A stretch of DNA of 64,000 nucleotides. Origin: Pseudomonas sp. Irchel 3E20 (GTDB taxonomy: Bacteria > Pseudomonadota > Gammaproteobacteria > Pseudomonadales > Pseudomonadaceae). Below the pieces are notes generated by a model. The model was not told where the DNA came from, ran no database searches, and saw only the letters and a program-made list of their open reading frames with translations. Below are positions 1-7,354 of the stretch, one piece after another. The stretch spans positions 248,001 to 312,000 of the forward strand of contig NZ_FYEE01000005.1 in the NCBI RefSeq assembly GCF_900187645.1, in the 5' to 3' direction. The position numbers and the translations under genes are program-made. Each line of letters begins with the position of its first letter. The first letter of the stretch is position 1.

Positions 1-198
1 GGGCGTGTCGGGCATGATCGCCGTGGTGACCGGCCCGGGCAGGGCCAGCACACGCCGATCCCGGGGCAGGTTCTGCCCCAGGTCGTCGATGATAAGGCTC
101 AGGTAGGCCTTGTGGGGCTTGGCTGGGCTGTCGCTCGGCGCCGCCTGGGCGGCGCCGGCCACACAGCCCAGCAGGGCGAGGATCAACCGCAGGCGCAT
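1..198 (-). CDS. Divergent polysaccharide deacetylase family protein (N-terminal part)
   Basis: The gene is cut by the window edge; only the first 66 codons are present. The visible protein has a short hydrophobic signal peptide (about residues 1-19, ending AQA), then the conserved block LSLIIDDLGQN, typical of the divergent polysaccharide deacetylase (YibQ/DUF610) family, a periplasmic protein of uncertain substrate. It starts one base past the stop of the upstream S41 protease, so it is the last gene of the gpmI-envC-ctpA group. The family name rests on the IDDLG motif and this conserved gene order. Enzymatic activity cannot be judged from the fragment. Confidence 0.85.
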   Translation of the reverse strand, partial: MRLRLILALLGCVAGAAQAAPSDSPAKPHKAYLSLIIDDLGQNLPRDRRVLALPGPVTTAIMPDTP

Positions 199-199
199 C

Positions 200-1507
200 T
201 CAGTTGCCGCGGGTGATGCTCAGGCCCTTGAGCAGGCTCAGGGCCTGGGCCAATTGGTAGTCGTCGTCCTGGGGCATGGGCTTGGCCTTGGCGCCGGAAC
301 CGCTGGGCTTGTCCGCCCCGCCGTTGCCGTTGCCCAGGTGGCCTTGCAGGTCGGCTTCCTTGAAGTATTCGCCGTCCTGCTCGTTGGTGATCTTGGCCTT
401 GCGCACTTCGATGTCGGGCACGATGCCCTGGGCCTGGATCGAGCGGCCGTTGGGGGTGAAATACAACGCAGTGGTGATCTTCAAGGCGCGGTCGTTGTTC
501 AGCGGCAGCACGGTTTGCACCGAACCCTTGCCGAAACTGGTGGTGCCCATGACCACCGCGCGTTTCTGGTCCTGCAAGGCGCCGGCGACAATCTCCGAGG
601 CCGAGGCGCTGCCGCCGTTGATGAGCACCACCATCGGCACAGCTTCGCTTTCGTCCTTGCCGGTTGCGGAGAAGCGCAACTCGGAGTTGGCGATGCGGCC
701 CTTGGTGTAGACGATCAGGCCCTTGGTGATGAAGTGATCGACCACCTCCACCGCCGATTGCAGCACGCCGCCGGGGTTGTTGCGCAGGTCCAGGATCACG
801 CCGCTGAGCTTTTTGCCGTTGTCCTTGCGCAACTTGGCCAGGGCCTTGGACACCTCGTCGCCGGTCTTGACCTGGAACTGCGTGATGCGGATGTAGCCGT
901 AGCCCGACTCCAGCAACTGCGCCTTGACGCTCTTGACCTGGATGGTGGCGCGGGTCAGCGTCACGTCGAACGGCGTGCCGCCGTCGCGCACCAGGGTCAG
1001 GGTGATTTTCTCGCCGATCTTGCCGCGCATCTTGTCGATGGCTTCGGTCATGCTCTGGCCACGGGTCGGTTGGCCGTTGATCTTGACGATAAAGTCGCCG
1101 GCCTGGATGCCGGCCTTGGACGCCGGGGTGTCGTCAATGGGCGAGACCACTTTGATAAAGCCGTCTTCGACGCCGACTTCAATGCCCAGGCCGCCGAATT
1201 CGCCGCTGGTGCTTTCCTGCAATTCGGCGAAGTCTTCGGGGCCCAGGTAGGCCGAGTGCGGGTCGAGGTTGCTGAGCATGCCCTTGATGGCGTTTTCCAG
1301 CAGGGTCTTGTCGTCTACCGGTTCGACGTAGGCGGCCTTGATGCGGTCCATGACCTCGGCAAAGGTGCGCAGCTCATCGAGTGGCAGCGGCGCCTTGGTG
1401 GTAGCGGCCGCTGGCAGTGGCGCCGTATCGGCGGCAAACGCCAACGGCGCCCCGATCACAATGGCGATCGTCAGGGCCAGCGAGGTGAGGCGGGACAAAT
1501 GCAGCAT
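200..1507 (-). CDS. ctpA: Carboxy-terminal processing protease, S41 family
   Basis: A 435-residue periplasmic serine protease. Visible parts are a signal peptide (about 1-25, ending AFA), a PDZ domain (about 105-185, with GIQAGD), and the S41 catalytic core with the block GGSASASE and the FGKGS motif. By comparison with E. coli Prc, Ser302 and Lys327 form the Ser-Lys dyad. The C-terminal tail (about 385-420) is rich in Gly, Lys and Pro and low in complexity. In Pseudomonas, CtpA-type proteases trim peptidoglycan cross-link hydrolases together with a lipoprotein adaptor; that role is family knowledge. It lies 27 bases downstream of the EnvC-like gene and probably shares its transcript. Confidence 0.93.
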   Translation of the reverse strand: MLHLSRLTSLALTIAIVIGAPLAFAADTAPLPAAATTKAPLPLDELRTFAEVMDRIKAAYVEPVDDKTLLENAIKGMLSNLDPHSAYLGPEDFAELQESTSGEFGGLGIEVGVEDGFIKVVSPIDDTPASKAGIQAGDFIVKINGQPTRGQSMTEAIDKMRGKIGEKITLTLVRDGGTPFDVTLTRATIQVKSVKAQLLESGYGYIRITQFQVKTGDEVSKALAKLRKDNGKKLSGVILDLRNNPGGVLQSAVEVVDHFITKGLIVYTKGRIANSELRFSATGKDESEAVPMVVLINGGSASASEIVAGALQDQKRAVVMGTTSFGKGSVQTVLPLNNDRALKITTALYFTPNGRSIQAQGIVPDIEVRKAKITNEQDGEYFKEADLQGHLGNGNGGADKPSGSGAKAKPMPQDDDYQLAQALSLLKGLSITRGN

Positions 1508-1534
1508 GTCGAACTCCTGAGTAAGGCAGCGCGC

Positions 1535-2821
1535 TTATCCTTGTGCGCGGCACCATTGTGCTGGATCACTCGGGTGACCCTGCTGACGAATAGCGAAATA
1601 CAGTGCTGGCGTGTCCTGTCCGCCACTGCTGCCGACAGTGGAAATGGACTCGCCGGCCTTGACCACATCCCCGGCGGCCTTGAGCAGCGTCTGGTTGTGG
1701 CCGTACAAACTCAAATAACCGTTGCCGTGGTCGAGGATCACCAGCAGCCCGGCGCCGCGCAGCCAATCGGCAAACACCACGCGCCCGCCGTGCACGGCCC
1801 GCACCTGGCTGCCGGGCGAGGCGCTAATCATCACCCCGTCCCACTTGGTCCGGGCGTCATCGCCGCGGCCTTCGCCAAATCGCGCAAGCAATCGACCATC
1901 AACCGGCCATGGAAGTTTTCCCCGGGCTGAAGCAAATGCGCCGCCGAAGGTCGCACCGGTGCTGGAAACCAGCGCGCCAGGCGTAGCCTTGGCCGGTGTG
2001 CGCGGGCTTTGGCCAGCGTCGGCCTGGGCTTCACGCAAACGCTTTTTTTCGGCTTCCTGCTGGGCGATCAGCGCTTTTTGCCGCGCCTCTTCTGCCTCGC
2101 GAGCCTGGCGCGCCAGGGTTTCTTCGATGGTCTTGAGGACCTTGGACAGGTCGGCCTGGTCCTGCTGGCGTGCCTGGAGCCTGGCGTCGCGGGCCTTGAG
2201 GTCGCCGTTGAGCTTGGCCAGCACTTGCTGGCGCTCCTTGCGGACCTTGTCCAGTTCTTCGCGCTGGCTGTCGAGGCTGCTTTTTTGCACCAGCAACTGC
2301 GCCTGTTGCAGGGCGATATCCTGCTCGACGTTGGCCAGTTGGCGCAGGGTTTCGTTGAAATTCTTCAACTGCTCCAGGCGGGCCTGGCTCAGGTAGTCGT
2401 AATAGGTGAGGGTGCGGGCGAATTTTTCCGGGTTCTGCTGGTTGAGCAGCAGCTTGAGGTACTCCTGGCGCCCGTTCTGGTAGGCGGCCCGGGCCTGGAT
2501 GGCGATCAGGCGTTGTTGTTCAACGCGCGCGCTCTGGAGTTTTTTTTTCTCCTCATCGAGCCGTTGCAGCTCGGATTCGCTCTTCTTGAGCTCTTTTTGC
2601 AGCGTCTCGACCTGCTTTTCCAGGTTGCCCATTTCGGTTTCGGTGCCGCGCAGGTCTTTCTGCACGCCGGTTTTTTCTTCCTGCAACTTGCCCAATAGCT
2701 TTTTCAGCTCGGCAATGTCCTGACGCGTGGCGTCCAACTGTTGTTGGGTCTGCGCACGTTCGTCGGCGAAGGCCGGTTGGAGCAGGCAGGTCAGGGCAAG
2801 GGCAATCAGGGCGCGAAGCAT
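1535..2821 (-). CDS. envC: EnvC-like murein hydrolase activator, degenerate LytM/M23 domain
   Basis: A periplasmic protein of 428 residues: signal peptide (about 1-19, ending AFA), a long charged coiled coil (about 25-250) and a C-terminal LytM domain (about 300-425). The domain is degenerate. The first zinc-ligand histidine position reads TKWDG and the last reads LYFAI instead of LHF, so it should not be a peptidase. This is the pattern of E. coli EnvC, which switches on AmiA/AmiB amidases at the septum. I chose the start at 2821 because it gives a clean signal peptide; an in-frame start 23 codons upstream only adds a non-signal extension. Confidence 0.9.
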   Translation of the reverse strand: MLRALIALALTCLLQPAFADERAQTQQQLDATRQDIAELKKLLGKLQEEKTGVQKDLRGTETEMGNLEKQVETLQKELKKSESELQRLDEEKKKLQSARVEQQRLIAIQARAAYQNGRQEYLKLLLNQQNPEKFARTLTYYDYLSQARLEQLKNFNETLRQLANVEQDIALQQAQLLVQKSSLDSQREELDKVRKERQQVLAKLNGDLKARDARLQARQQDQADLSKVLKTIEETLARQAREAEEARQKALIAQQEAEKKRLREAQADAGQSPRTPAKATPGALVSSTGATFGGAFASARGKLPWPVDGRLLARFGEGRGDDARTKWDGVMISASPGSQVRAVHGGRVVFADWLRGAGLLVILDHGNGYLSLYGHNQTLLKAAGDVVKAGESISTVGSSGGQDTPALYFAIRQQGHPSDPAQWCRAQG

Positions 2822-2875
2822 AGAGGCGGGCGACACCAGGGAAAGGGACGGCCTAGTATGCCCGCCATGGGCAGC

Positions 2876-2897
2876 AAAAAAAACGCCCAATTGGGGC
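2876..2897 (-). terminator. Intrinsic terminator-like hairpin after gpmI
   Basis: Read on the minus strand, a GCCC-CAATT-GGGC stem-loop is followed by a run of eight T. It lies between gpmI and envC and just upstream of the envC start, so it could end or attenuate gpmI read-through into envC. Confidence 0.65.
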
Positions 2898-2934
2898 TGT
2901 GTGATGACTGACCCGAAAAACCCTGGAAACCACG

Positions 2935-3022
2935 GTAGGAGCGAGCCTGCTTACGATGATGGCGCATCGGGCGACTTGGCCGCTGGATGTGCCGACGTCA
3001 TCGCGAGCAGGCTCTCTCCCAC
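2935..3022. repeat. Inverted pair of REP elements
   Basis: Two facing copies of a REP palindrome, GTAGGAGCGAGCCTGCTTACGA and its inverted partner CGCGAGCAGGCTCTCTCCCAC, are separated by about 35 bases in the gpmI-envC gap. This is the doublet form (REPIN) frequent in fluorescens-group genomes. Confidence 0.8.
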
Positions 3023-3036
3023 CGGTTTTTTGGGGG

Positions 3037-4566
3037 TTAGACGAGGATCGAAGTCCCGGTCATTTCCTTGGGCTGTTCCAGGCCCAGCAGCTTGAGCATG
3101 GTCGGCGCGACGTCGGCCAGCACGCCGCCTTCGCGCACCTTGAGGTCGCGCTTGCCGACGTAGATGAACGGCACCGGCTCGGTGGTGTGGGCGGTATGGG
3201 CCTGGCCGGTTGACGCGTCGGACATCTGCTCGACGTTGCCGTGGTCGGCGGTAATCAGGGCTTCCCCGCCGACCTTTTCCAGGGCCTGGACGATACGCCC
3301 GACGCACAGGTCCAGGCATTCCACAGCCTTGACCGCGGCGTCGAACACACCGCTGTGGCCGACCATGTCGCCGTTGGCGTAGTTGACCACGATCACGTCA
3401 AAGCGTTGCTTTTCGATGGCGTCGACTATTTTGTCGGTGACTTCGGGTGCGCTCATTTCCGGTTGCAGGTCGTAGGTGGCCACTTGCGGCGACGGGATCA
3501 GGATGCGCTCTTCGCCGGGGAAGGGCTCTTCGCGCCCGCCGGAGAAGAAGAAGGTCACGTGGGCGTATTTTTCGGTTTCGGCGATACGCAGTTGGGTCTT
3601 GCCGTTTTTCGCCAGGTAGTCGCCCAGCACGTTTTCCAGGCTGCCCGGGGCGAAGGCCGAAGGCGCGGGAATGCTGGCCGCGTATTGGGTGAGCATGACG
3701 AACCCGGCCAGGGCCGGCTGGCGTGCGCGCTCGAATTCCTTGAAGCCGTCCTCGACGAACACCCGGCTCAGCTCGCGGGCGCGGTCGGCACGGAAGTTCA
3801 TGAACACCACGGCGTCGCCGTCTTCGACCCTGACCGGCGCGCCGATGGCGGTGGCCTTGACGAACTCGTCGCTCTCGCCGCGCGCGTAGGCCGCTTGCAG
3901 GCCTTCCTGGGCGGTGGCGGCGTGGAACTGCGCCTGGCCATCGACAATCAGGTTGTAGGCCTGGGCCACGCGGTCCCAGCGGTTGTCGCGGTCCATGGCG
4001 AAATAACGGCCGATCAGGCTGGCGATGCGGCCCTTGCCCAGGGTCTTGAAGGTTTCGTCCAGCAGCTCAATGGATGATTGCGCGCTTTTGGGCGGCGTGT
4101 CGCGGCCATCGAGGAAGGCGTGCAGGTAGATGTGTTCGGCACCGCGCTTGAAGGCCAATTCGGCCATGGCGATCAGGTGATCCTGGTGGCTGTGCACGCC
4201 GCCATCGGAGAGCAGGCCCATAAAGTGCACGGCTTTGCCGGCGGCCACGGCTTTGTCCACGGCGGCGCAGAGGGTCGGGTTCTCGAAGAACTCGCCGTCG
4301 CGGATCGATTTGGTCACGCGGGTGAAGTCCTGGTACACCACGCGGCCCGCGCCGAGGTTCATGTGGCCGACTTCGGAGTTGCCCATTTGGCCGTCCGGCA
4401 GGCCGACATCCATGCCCGAGCCCGAGATCAAGCCATTGGGCTGCGTGGCGCACAGGTGATCGAGCACCGGTTTTTTCGCGGCGTACACGGCGTTGGATTC
4501 GTGGCTGTCACTGTGACCGAAGCCATCGAGAATCATCAGGACCAAAGGTTTGGGCGTGGTAGTCAT
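3037..4566 (-). CDS. gpmI: 2,3-bisphosphoglycerate-independent phosphoglycerate mutase
   Basis: A glycolytic enzyme of 509 residues that interconverts 3- and 2-phosphoglycerate, cytoplasmic and manganese-dependent in the family. The N-terminal metal motif MILDGFG, the catalytic block [10 protein letters not shown] (Ser64 carries the phosphate) and the C-terminal TADHGN metal site are all present. Length is normal for the alkaline-phosphatase-like iPGM family. I chose the ATG at 4566, which gives MTTTPKPL; an in-frame ATG three codons upstream is also possible. It heads the minus-strand envelope cluster and is divergent from the rhodanese-grxC-secB group. Confidence 0.96.
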   Translation of the reverse strand: MTTTPKPLVLMILDGFGHSDSHESNAVYAAKKPVLDHLCATQPNGLISGSGMDVGLPDGQMGNSEVGHMNLGAGRVVYQDFTRVTKSIRDGEFFENPTLCAAVDKAVAAGKAVHFMGLLSDGGVHSHQDHLIAMAELAFKRGAEHIYLHAFLDGRDTPPKSAQSSIELLDETFKTLGKGRIASLIGRYFAMDRDNRWDRVAQAYNLIVDGQAQFHAATAQEGLQAAYARGESDEFVKATAIGAPVRVEDGDAVVFMNFRADRARELSRVFVEDGFKEFERARQPALAGFVMLTQYAASIPAPSAFAPGSLENVLGDYLAKNGKTQLRIAETEKYAHVTFFFSGGREEPFPGEERILIPSPQVATYDLQPEMSAPEVTDKIVDAIEKQRFDVIVVNYANGDMVGHSGVFDAAVKAVECLDLCVGRIVQALEKVGGEALITADHGNVEQMSDASTGQAHTAHTTEPVPFIYVGKRDLKVREGGVLADVAPTMLKLLGLEQPKEMTGTSILV

Positions 4567-4659
4567 GGAGTCCACTCGTGGCGAAGTTAAAAGGAGGGCG
4601 GTGAAAAAGGGAGTGGCAGTTTAAAGGCAAGTTCAATCCAAGTCACCGCCGGGCGGGGT

Positions 4660-4687
4660 TTGGTCGGCATTGGCGGCTGTGTATACT
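4660..4687 (+). promoter_or_regulatory. Putative sigma-70 promoter for the rhodanese-grxC-secB group
   Basis: A good -10 hexamer TATACT (4682-4687) lies 33 bases before the ATG at 4721, with a weaker -35 TTGGTC (4660-4665) 16 bases upstream. The position between divergent genes supports a promoter; the -35 match is only partial. Confidence 0.5.
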
Positions 4688-4720
4688 GGCCGACATTTTA
4701 ACGCCCTGGAACCTCCTTCG

Positions 4721-5134
4721 ATGGTTGCTCACCTGATTGAATTTGCCACTAATCACTATCTGCTCGTCGGCGCCTTCGTCGTACTGCTGGGCCTGCTGAT
4801 CGCTCACCAGATGCAAGGTGGCGGCCGCAGCCTGAGCACGGGCGAGCTGACCGCGCTGGTCAACAAGGACGCCGGCGTGGTGATCGACATCCGCCCAACC
4901 AAGGATTTCGCCGCTGGCCACATCGTCGGCGCGCTGAACATCCCCCAGGACAAACTGACCGCGCGCGTGGGCGAGTTGGAAAAGCACAAGGCCAAGACCA
5001 TCATCCTGGTCGATGCCATGGGCCAGCACGCCGGCACTCACGCCCGCGAACTGGTCAAGGCTGGCTACAACGCCGCCAAGCTGTCGGGCGGCGTGTCGAG
5101 CTGGAAAGCCGACAACCTGCCGCTGGTGAAGTGA
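4721..5134 (+). CDS. Membrane-anchored rhodanese-like domain protein
   Basis: A 137-residue protein with one N-terminal membrane helix (about residues 10-27) followed by a single rhodanese fold with the VIDIRPTKDFAAGHI block. At the usual catalytic loop the sequence reads VDAMGQHAG with no cysteine, so classical sulfurtransferase chemistry is unlikely. It resembles YibN of E. coli, which also sits beside grxC and secB. The start at 4721 places the protein directly after a promoter and gives MVAHLIEF; a longer frame upstream lacks conservation-like sequence. The stop lies one base before the grxC start. Confidence 0.88.
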   Translation: MVAHLIEFATNHYLLVGAFVVLLGLLIAHQMQGGGRSLSTGELTALVNKDAGVVIDIRPTKDFAAGHIVGALNIPQDKLTARVGELEKHKAKTIILVDAMGQHAGTHARELVKAGYNAAKLSGGVSSWKADNLPLVK

Positions 5135-5135
5135 C

Positions 5136-5390
5136 ATGACTGCTGTCGTCGTCTACTCCAGCGATTACTGCCCCTTCTGCTCGCGTGCCAAGCACCTGCT
5201 GGCCAGCAAGGGTGTGGCCTTCGACGAGATCAAGGTCGACGGCAAACCCCAGGTGCGCGCCGAAATGGCCCAGAAAGCCGGCCGCACCTCGGTGCCGCAG
5301 ATCTGGGTCGGCACCACCCACGTGGGCGGCTGTGATGATTTGTTTGCCCTGGACCGCGCCGGCAAGCTCGACGCGCTGCTCCGGGCCTGA
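5136..5390 (+). CDS. grxC: Glutaredoxin 3
   Basis: A small cytoplasmic thiol oxidoreductase of 84 residues with the dithiol active site CPFC (Cys12, Cys15), the cis-proline TSVPQIW loop and the glutathione-binding GGCDD motif. It reduces protein disulfides and mixed disulfides with glutathione. It starts one base after the rhodanese stop and is followed 41 bases later by secB, the same order as yibN-grxC-secB in E. coli. Confidence 0.96.
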   Translation: MTAVVVYSSDYCPFCSRAKHLLASKGVAFDEIKVDGKPQVRAEMAQKAGRTSVPQIWVGTTHVGGCDDLFALDRAGKLDALLRA

Positions 5391-5431
5391 GTTCCCAAAC
5401 CTGAAGACCACGCGATCAAGAAGGATCCGAG

Positions 5432-5920
5432 ATGACTGACGAACAGACTACAGTGGCAAGCGAAGAAGAAACCGCCCCGCAATTTTCCCTGCAGCGCATC
5501 TATGTGCGTGACCTGTCCTTTGAAGCGCCAAAAAGCCCGGCGATCTTCCGCCAGGCCTGGGAGCCGAGTGTCGGTCTGGACCTCAACACCCGCCAGAAGG
5601 CCCTGGAAGGCGACTTCCACGAAGTCGTGCTGACCCTGTCGGTCACCGTCAAGAACGGCGAAAACGAAGAAGTGGCGTTCATCGCCGAAGTTCAGCAGGC
5701 CGGTATCTTCCTGATTAAGAACCTCGACGCCGCGTCCATGAGCCACACCCTGGGCGCGTTCTGCCCCAACATCCTGTTCCCGTATGCGCGTGAAGCGCTG
5801 GACAGCCTGGTGACCCGCGGTTCGTTCCCGGCCCTGATGCTGGCGCCGGTGAACTTCGACGCGTTGTACGCGCAAGAACTGCAACGCATGCAGCAGGAAG
5901 GCTCGCCGACGGTTCAGTAA
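5432..5920 (+). CDS. secB: Protein-export chaperone SecB
   Basis: A 162-residue cytoplasmic chaperone that forms tetramers, keeps precursor proteins unfolded and hands them to SecA. The family blocks [14 protein letters not shown] near the N terminus and the [15 protein letters not shown] stretch are intact, and the length is normal. A GGATCC-containing purine stretch precedes the ATG. It is the third gene of the rhodanese-grxC-secB group and is followed by a REP doublet, then the convergent trmL. Confidence 0.97.
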   Translation: MTDEQTTVASEEETAPQFSLQRIYVRDLSFEAPKSPAIFRQAWEPSVGLDLNTRQKALEGDFHEVVLTLSVTVKNGENEEVAFIAEVQQAGIFLIKNLDAASMSHTLGAFCPNILFPYAREALDSLVTRGSFPALMLAPVNFDALYAQELQRMQQEGSPTVQ

Positions 5921-5947
5921 GCAGTCCGAACCGCGACGCCGATCCCA

Positions 5948-6007
5948 TGTGGGAGCCGGCCTGTGTGGGAACTGGCACGCCAGCTTCCGCATAGGCCGGC
6001 TCCCACA
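5948..6007. repeat. Inverted REP pair between secB and trmL
   Basis: TGTGGGAGCCGGCCTGTGTGG and its inverse GGCCGGCTCCCACA flank a short spacer. It occupies the gap between two convergent genes and may also act as a transcription barrier. Confidence 0.75.
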
Positions 6008-6022
6008 TTTGTTATGGGGCCC

Positions 6023-6478
6023 TTACTTGAAACCCAGTTGTCGCCAGCCCTCATACACCGCCACGGCGACCGTGTTGGACAGGTTCAGGCTGCGGCAGCC
6101 TTCGCGCATGGGCAGGCGCAGGCGTTGGCCGTCGGGCAGGGCGTCGAGTACTTCGGCGGGCAGGCCACGGCTTTCCGGGCCGAACAAGAAGGCGTCGCCC
6201 TCGGCGAAGCTGGCATCGTGGAAGGGCCGCGAGCCCTTGGTAGTGAAGGCAAACAGGCGCGGCTGGCCCAGGCTTTGAAGGCAACTGGCGAGGTCGGCGT
6301 GGCGTTGCAGGGTGGCGTACTCGTGGTAATCGAGCCCGGCGCGGCGCAGGCGCTTGTCGTCCATGTCAAAGCCCAGGGGCTCGATCAAATGCAGGTGGCA
6401 GCCACTGTTGGCGCACAGCCTGATAACGTTGCCGGTATTCGGCGGAATTTCTGGTTGAAAAAGGATGACGTGAAACAT
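6023..6478 (-). CDS. trmL: tRNA (cytidine(34)-2'-O)-methyltransferase
   Basis: A 151-residue SPOUT-class methyltransferase that methylates the ribose of the wobble base in tRNA-Leu isoacceptors. Motifs include the N-terminal FQPEIPPNTGNVIRLC, the FGPESRGLP loop and the C-terminal LNLSNTVAVAVYE knot that binds S-adenosylmethionine. Length matches the TrmL/YibK family. The chosen start gives the conserved MFHVILFQPEIPPNTGN. Its ATG shares the four bases CATG with the ATG of the divergent gene on the other strand, so the two start codons overlap. Confidence 0.95.
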   Translation of the reverse strand: MFHVILFQPEIPPNTGNVIRLCANSGCHLHLIEPLGFDMDDKRLRRAGLDYHEYATLQRHADLASCLQSLGQPRLFAFTTKGSRPFHDASFAEGDAFLFGPESRGLPAEVLDALPDGQRLRLPMREGCRSLNLSNTVAVAVYEGWRQLGFK

Positions 6479-6917
6479 GCACGGCTCCGAAGGTAATGAT
6501 GGGCTGCATGATACCCCCCCCGACGACCCGCGGCCGAAGCTATTGCCGCGGGTGTTCGGCTCGCTGGCGATTGTCGGTTTGCTGGTGGGCCTGATGATCG
6601 GCCGCCTCACGGCGCCGGAGCCGGTGGAGTTGCAGCAAATCGAGGTGACGGCCGATGGCGTGCAGGTGTGGTTCAACGTCGAGCCCAAGGTGCACGGCGA
6701 GCACATCGACGGCACCGTCGCGCTGCTGTTCGACGCTCAGGGCAAGGCGCAGCGCGGGCGGTTGAAGGTCAATGACAAGGACGTGAACTGGCGGGTGCGG
6801 GCGGCGGATGCCGGGTTGTTGCTCAACTTCGTCGCGGCGCGGCCCTTGCGGGGCGAGTGGTCCGGCGCCGAGGTCGAGGGGCGCTGGCGCCTGCAAGTGC
6901 GCCTGCGGGAGGAATAA
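6477..6917 (+). CDS. Small conserved single-pass membrane protein of unknown function
   Basis: A 146-residue protein I do not recognise by family. Residues 1-24 are polar and Pro/Asp-rich. One hydrophobic helix (about 28-42, LAIVGLLVGLMIG) would anchor it, leaving a soluble C-terminal domain of about 100 residues outside the cytoplasm that looks beta-rich, with regular VEPKVHGEHIDGTVALLF-like strands. The coding bias fits its neighbours. The ATG overlaps the start of divergent trmL, and a weak AAGGA lies 11 bases upstream inside trmL. It ends at a tandem repeat and an intrinsic terminator. Function unknown. Confidence 0.75.
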   Translation: MHGSEGNDGLHDTPPDDPRPKLLPRVFGSLAIVGLLVGLMIGRLTAPEPVELQQIEVTADGVQVWFNVEPKVHGEHIDGTVALLFDAQGKAQRGRLKVNDKDVNWRVRAADAGLLLNFVAARPLRGEWSGAEVEGRWRLQVRLREE

Positions 6918-7079
6918 AAGAGGGAGTTCCCGGCCTGCCTGTACCAGGGCCCCCAAAAGCATCGGTGCCCGGCGCGTCGTGCGCCCTGGCCCCTATATAA
7001 AGAGGGGATTCTTGGCCTGCCTGTACCAAGGTCCCCGAAACTGGGTAGTACCCGTGTTATTGCAGGGGGCGTGCCAGGT
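6914..7079. repeat. Imperfect tandem duplication, two units of about 82 bases
   Basis: Unit A (6914-6995) and unit B (6997-7079) share ATAAAGAGGG near the start and an exact 15-base core GGCCTGCCTGTACCA at 6932-6946 and 7014-7028; the tails are more diverged but both carry a GC-rich CCTGG or CCAGG block. Unit A overlaps the stop codon of the preceding gene. No coding potential is evident. Confidence 0.7.
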
Positions 7080-7112
7080 CCGTCGTACTGTAGGAAAAAA
7101 CACTTTTGAATG

Positions 7113-7147
7113 ACCAAAGCCCCGGAATCTGGGGCTTTGGTGTTTTT
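7113..7147 (+). terminator. Rho-independent terminator
   Basis: A strong stem ACCAAAGCCCC / GGGGCTTTGGT with a six-base loop is followed by GTTTTT on the plus strand. It would end transcription of the 146-residue membrane protein gene. Confidence 0.85.
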
Positions 7148-7239
7148 GCGCAAGGGCGCCGGGGGTAAGACGGCGCACGATGGCGGGGCGAGGCGCTTTG
7201 AAATGGTGCGTGGGGGGCAAGAAAACTGTGGGGGTTTTT

Positions 7240-7325
7240 GTGGGAGCGGGCCTGCCAGCGATAGCGGTAGAGCAGTCGCCATCGCGGGTGCCTGACCCAC
7301 CGCTATGGTGGGTCAGCCCGCTCCC
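7240..7325. repeat. REP-like inverted pair before ntrC end
   Basis: TGTGGGAGCGGGCCTGCCAGCGAT at the left faces AGCCCGCTCCC at the right, with an internal GACCCACC/GGTGGGTC hairpin. It lies downstream of ntrC on the minus strand and upstream of nothing, so it may shield the 3' end. Confidence 0.65.
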
Positions 7326-7354
7326 TTAGAAGGTTGTCTTCGCAGCGCCGTTTT

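Larger units (their letters stand above)
6918..7354. other. Non-coding gap between the small membrane protein and ntrC
   Basis: This stretch holds the 82-base tandem duplication, an intrinsic terminator (7113-7147) and a REP-like inverted pair (7240-7325). I see no gene in it; short frames on both strands lack a ribosome-binding site and protein-like composition. Confidence 0.6.

Noticed and set aside
110..1930. A 606-codon plus-strand open frame over ctpA and the end of envC
   Set aside because: Both minus-strand genes have clear motifs; the plus frame has no start signal or family features.
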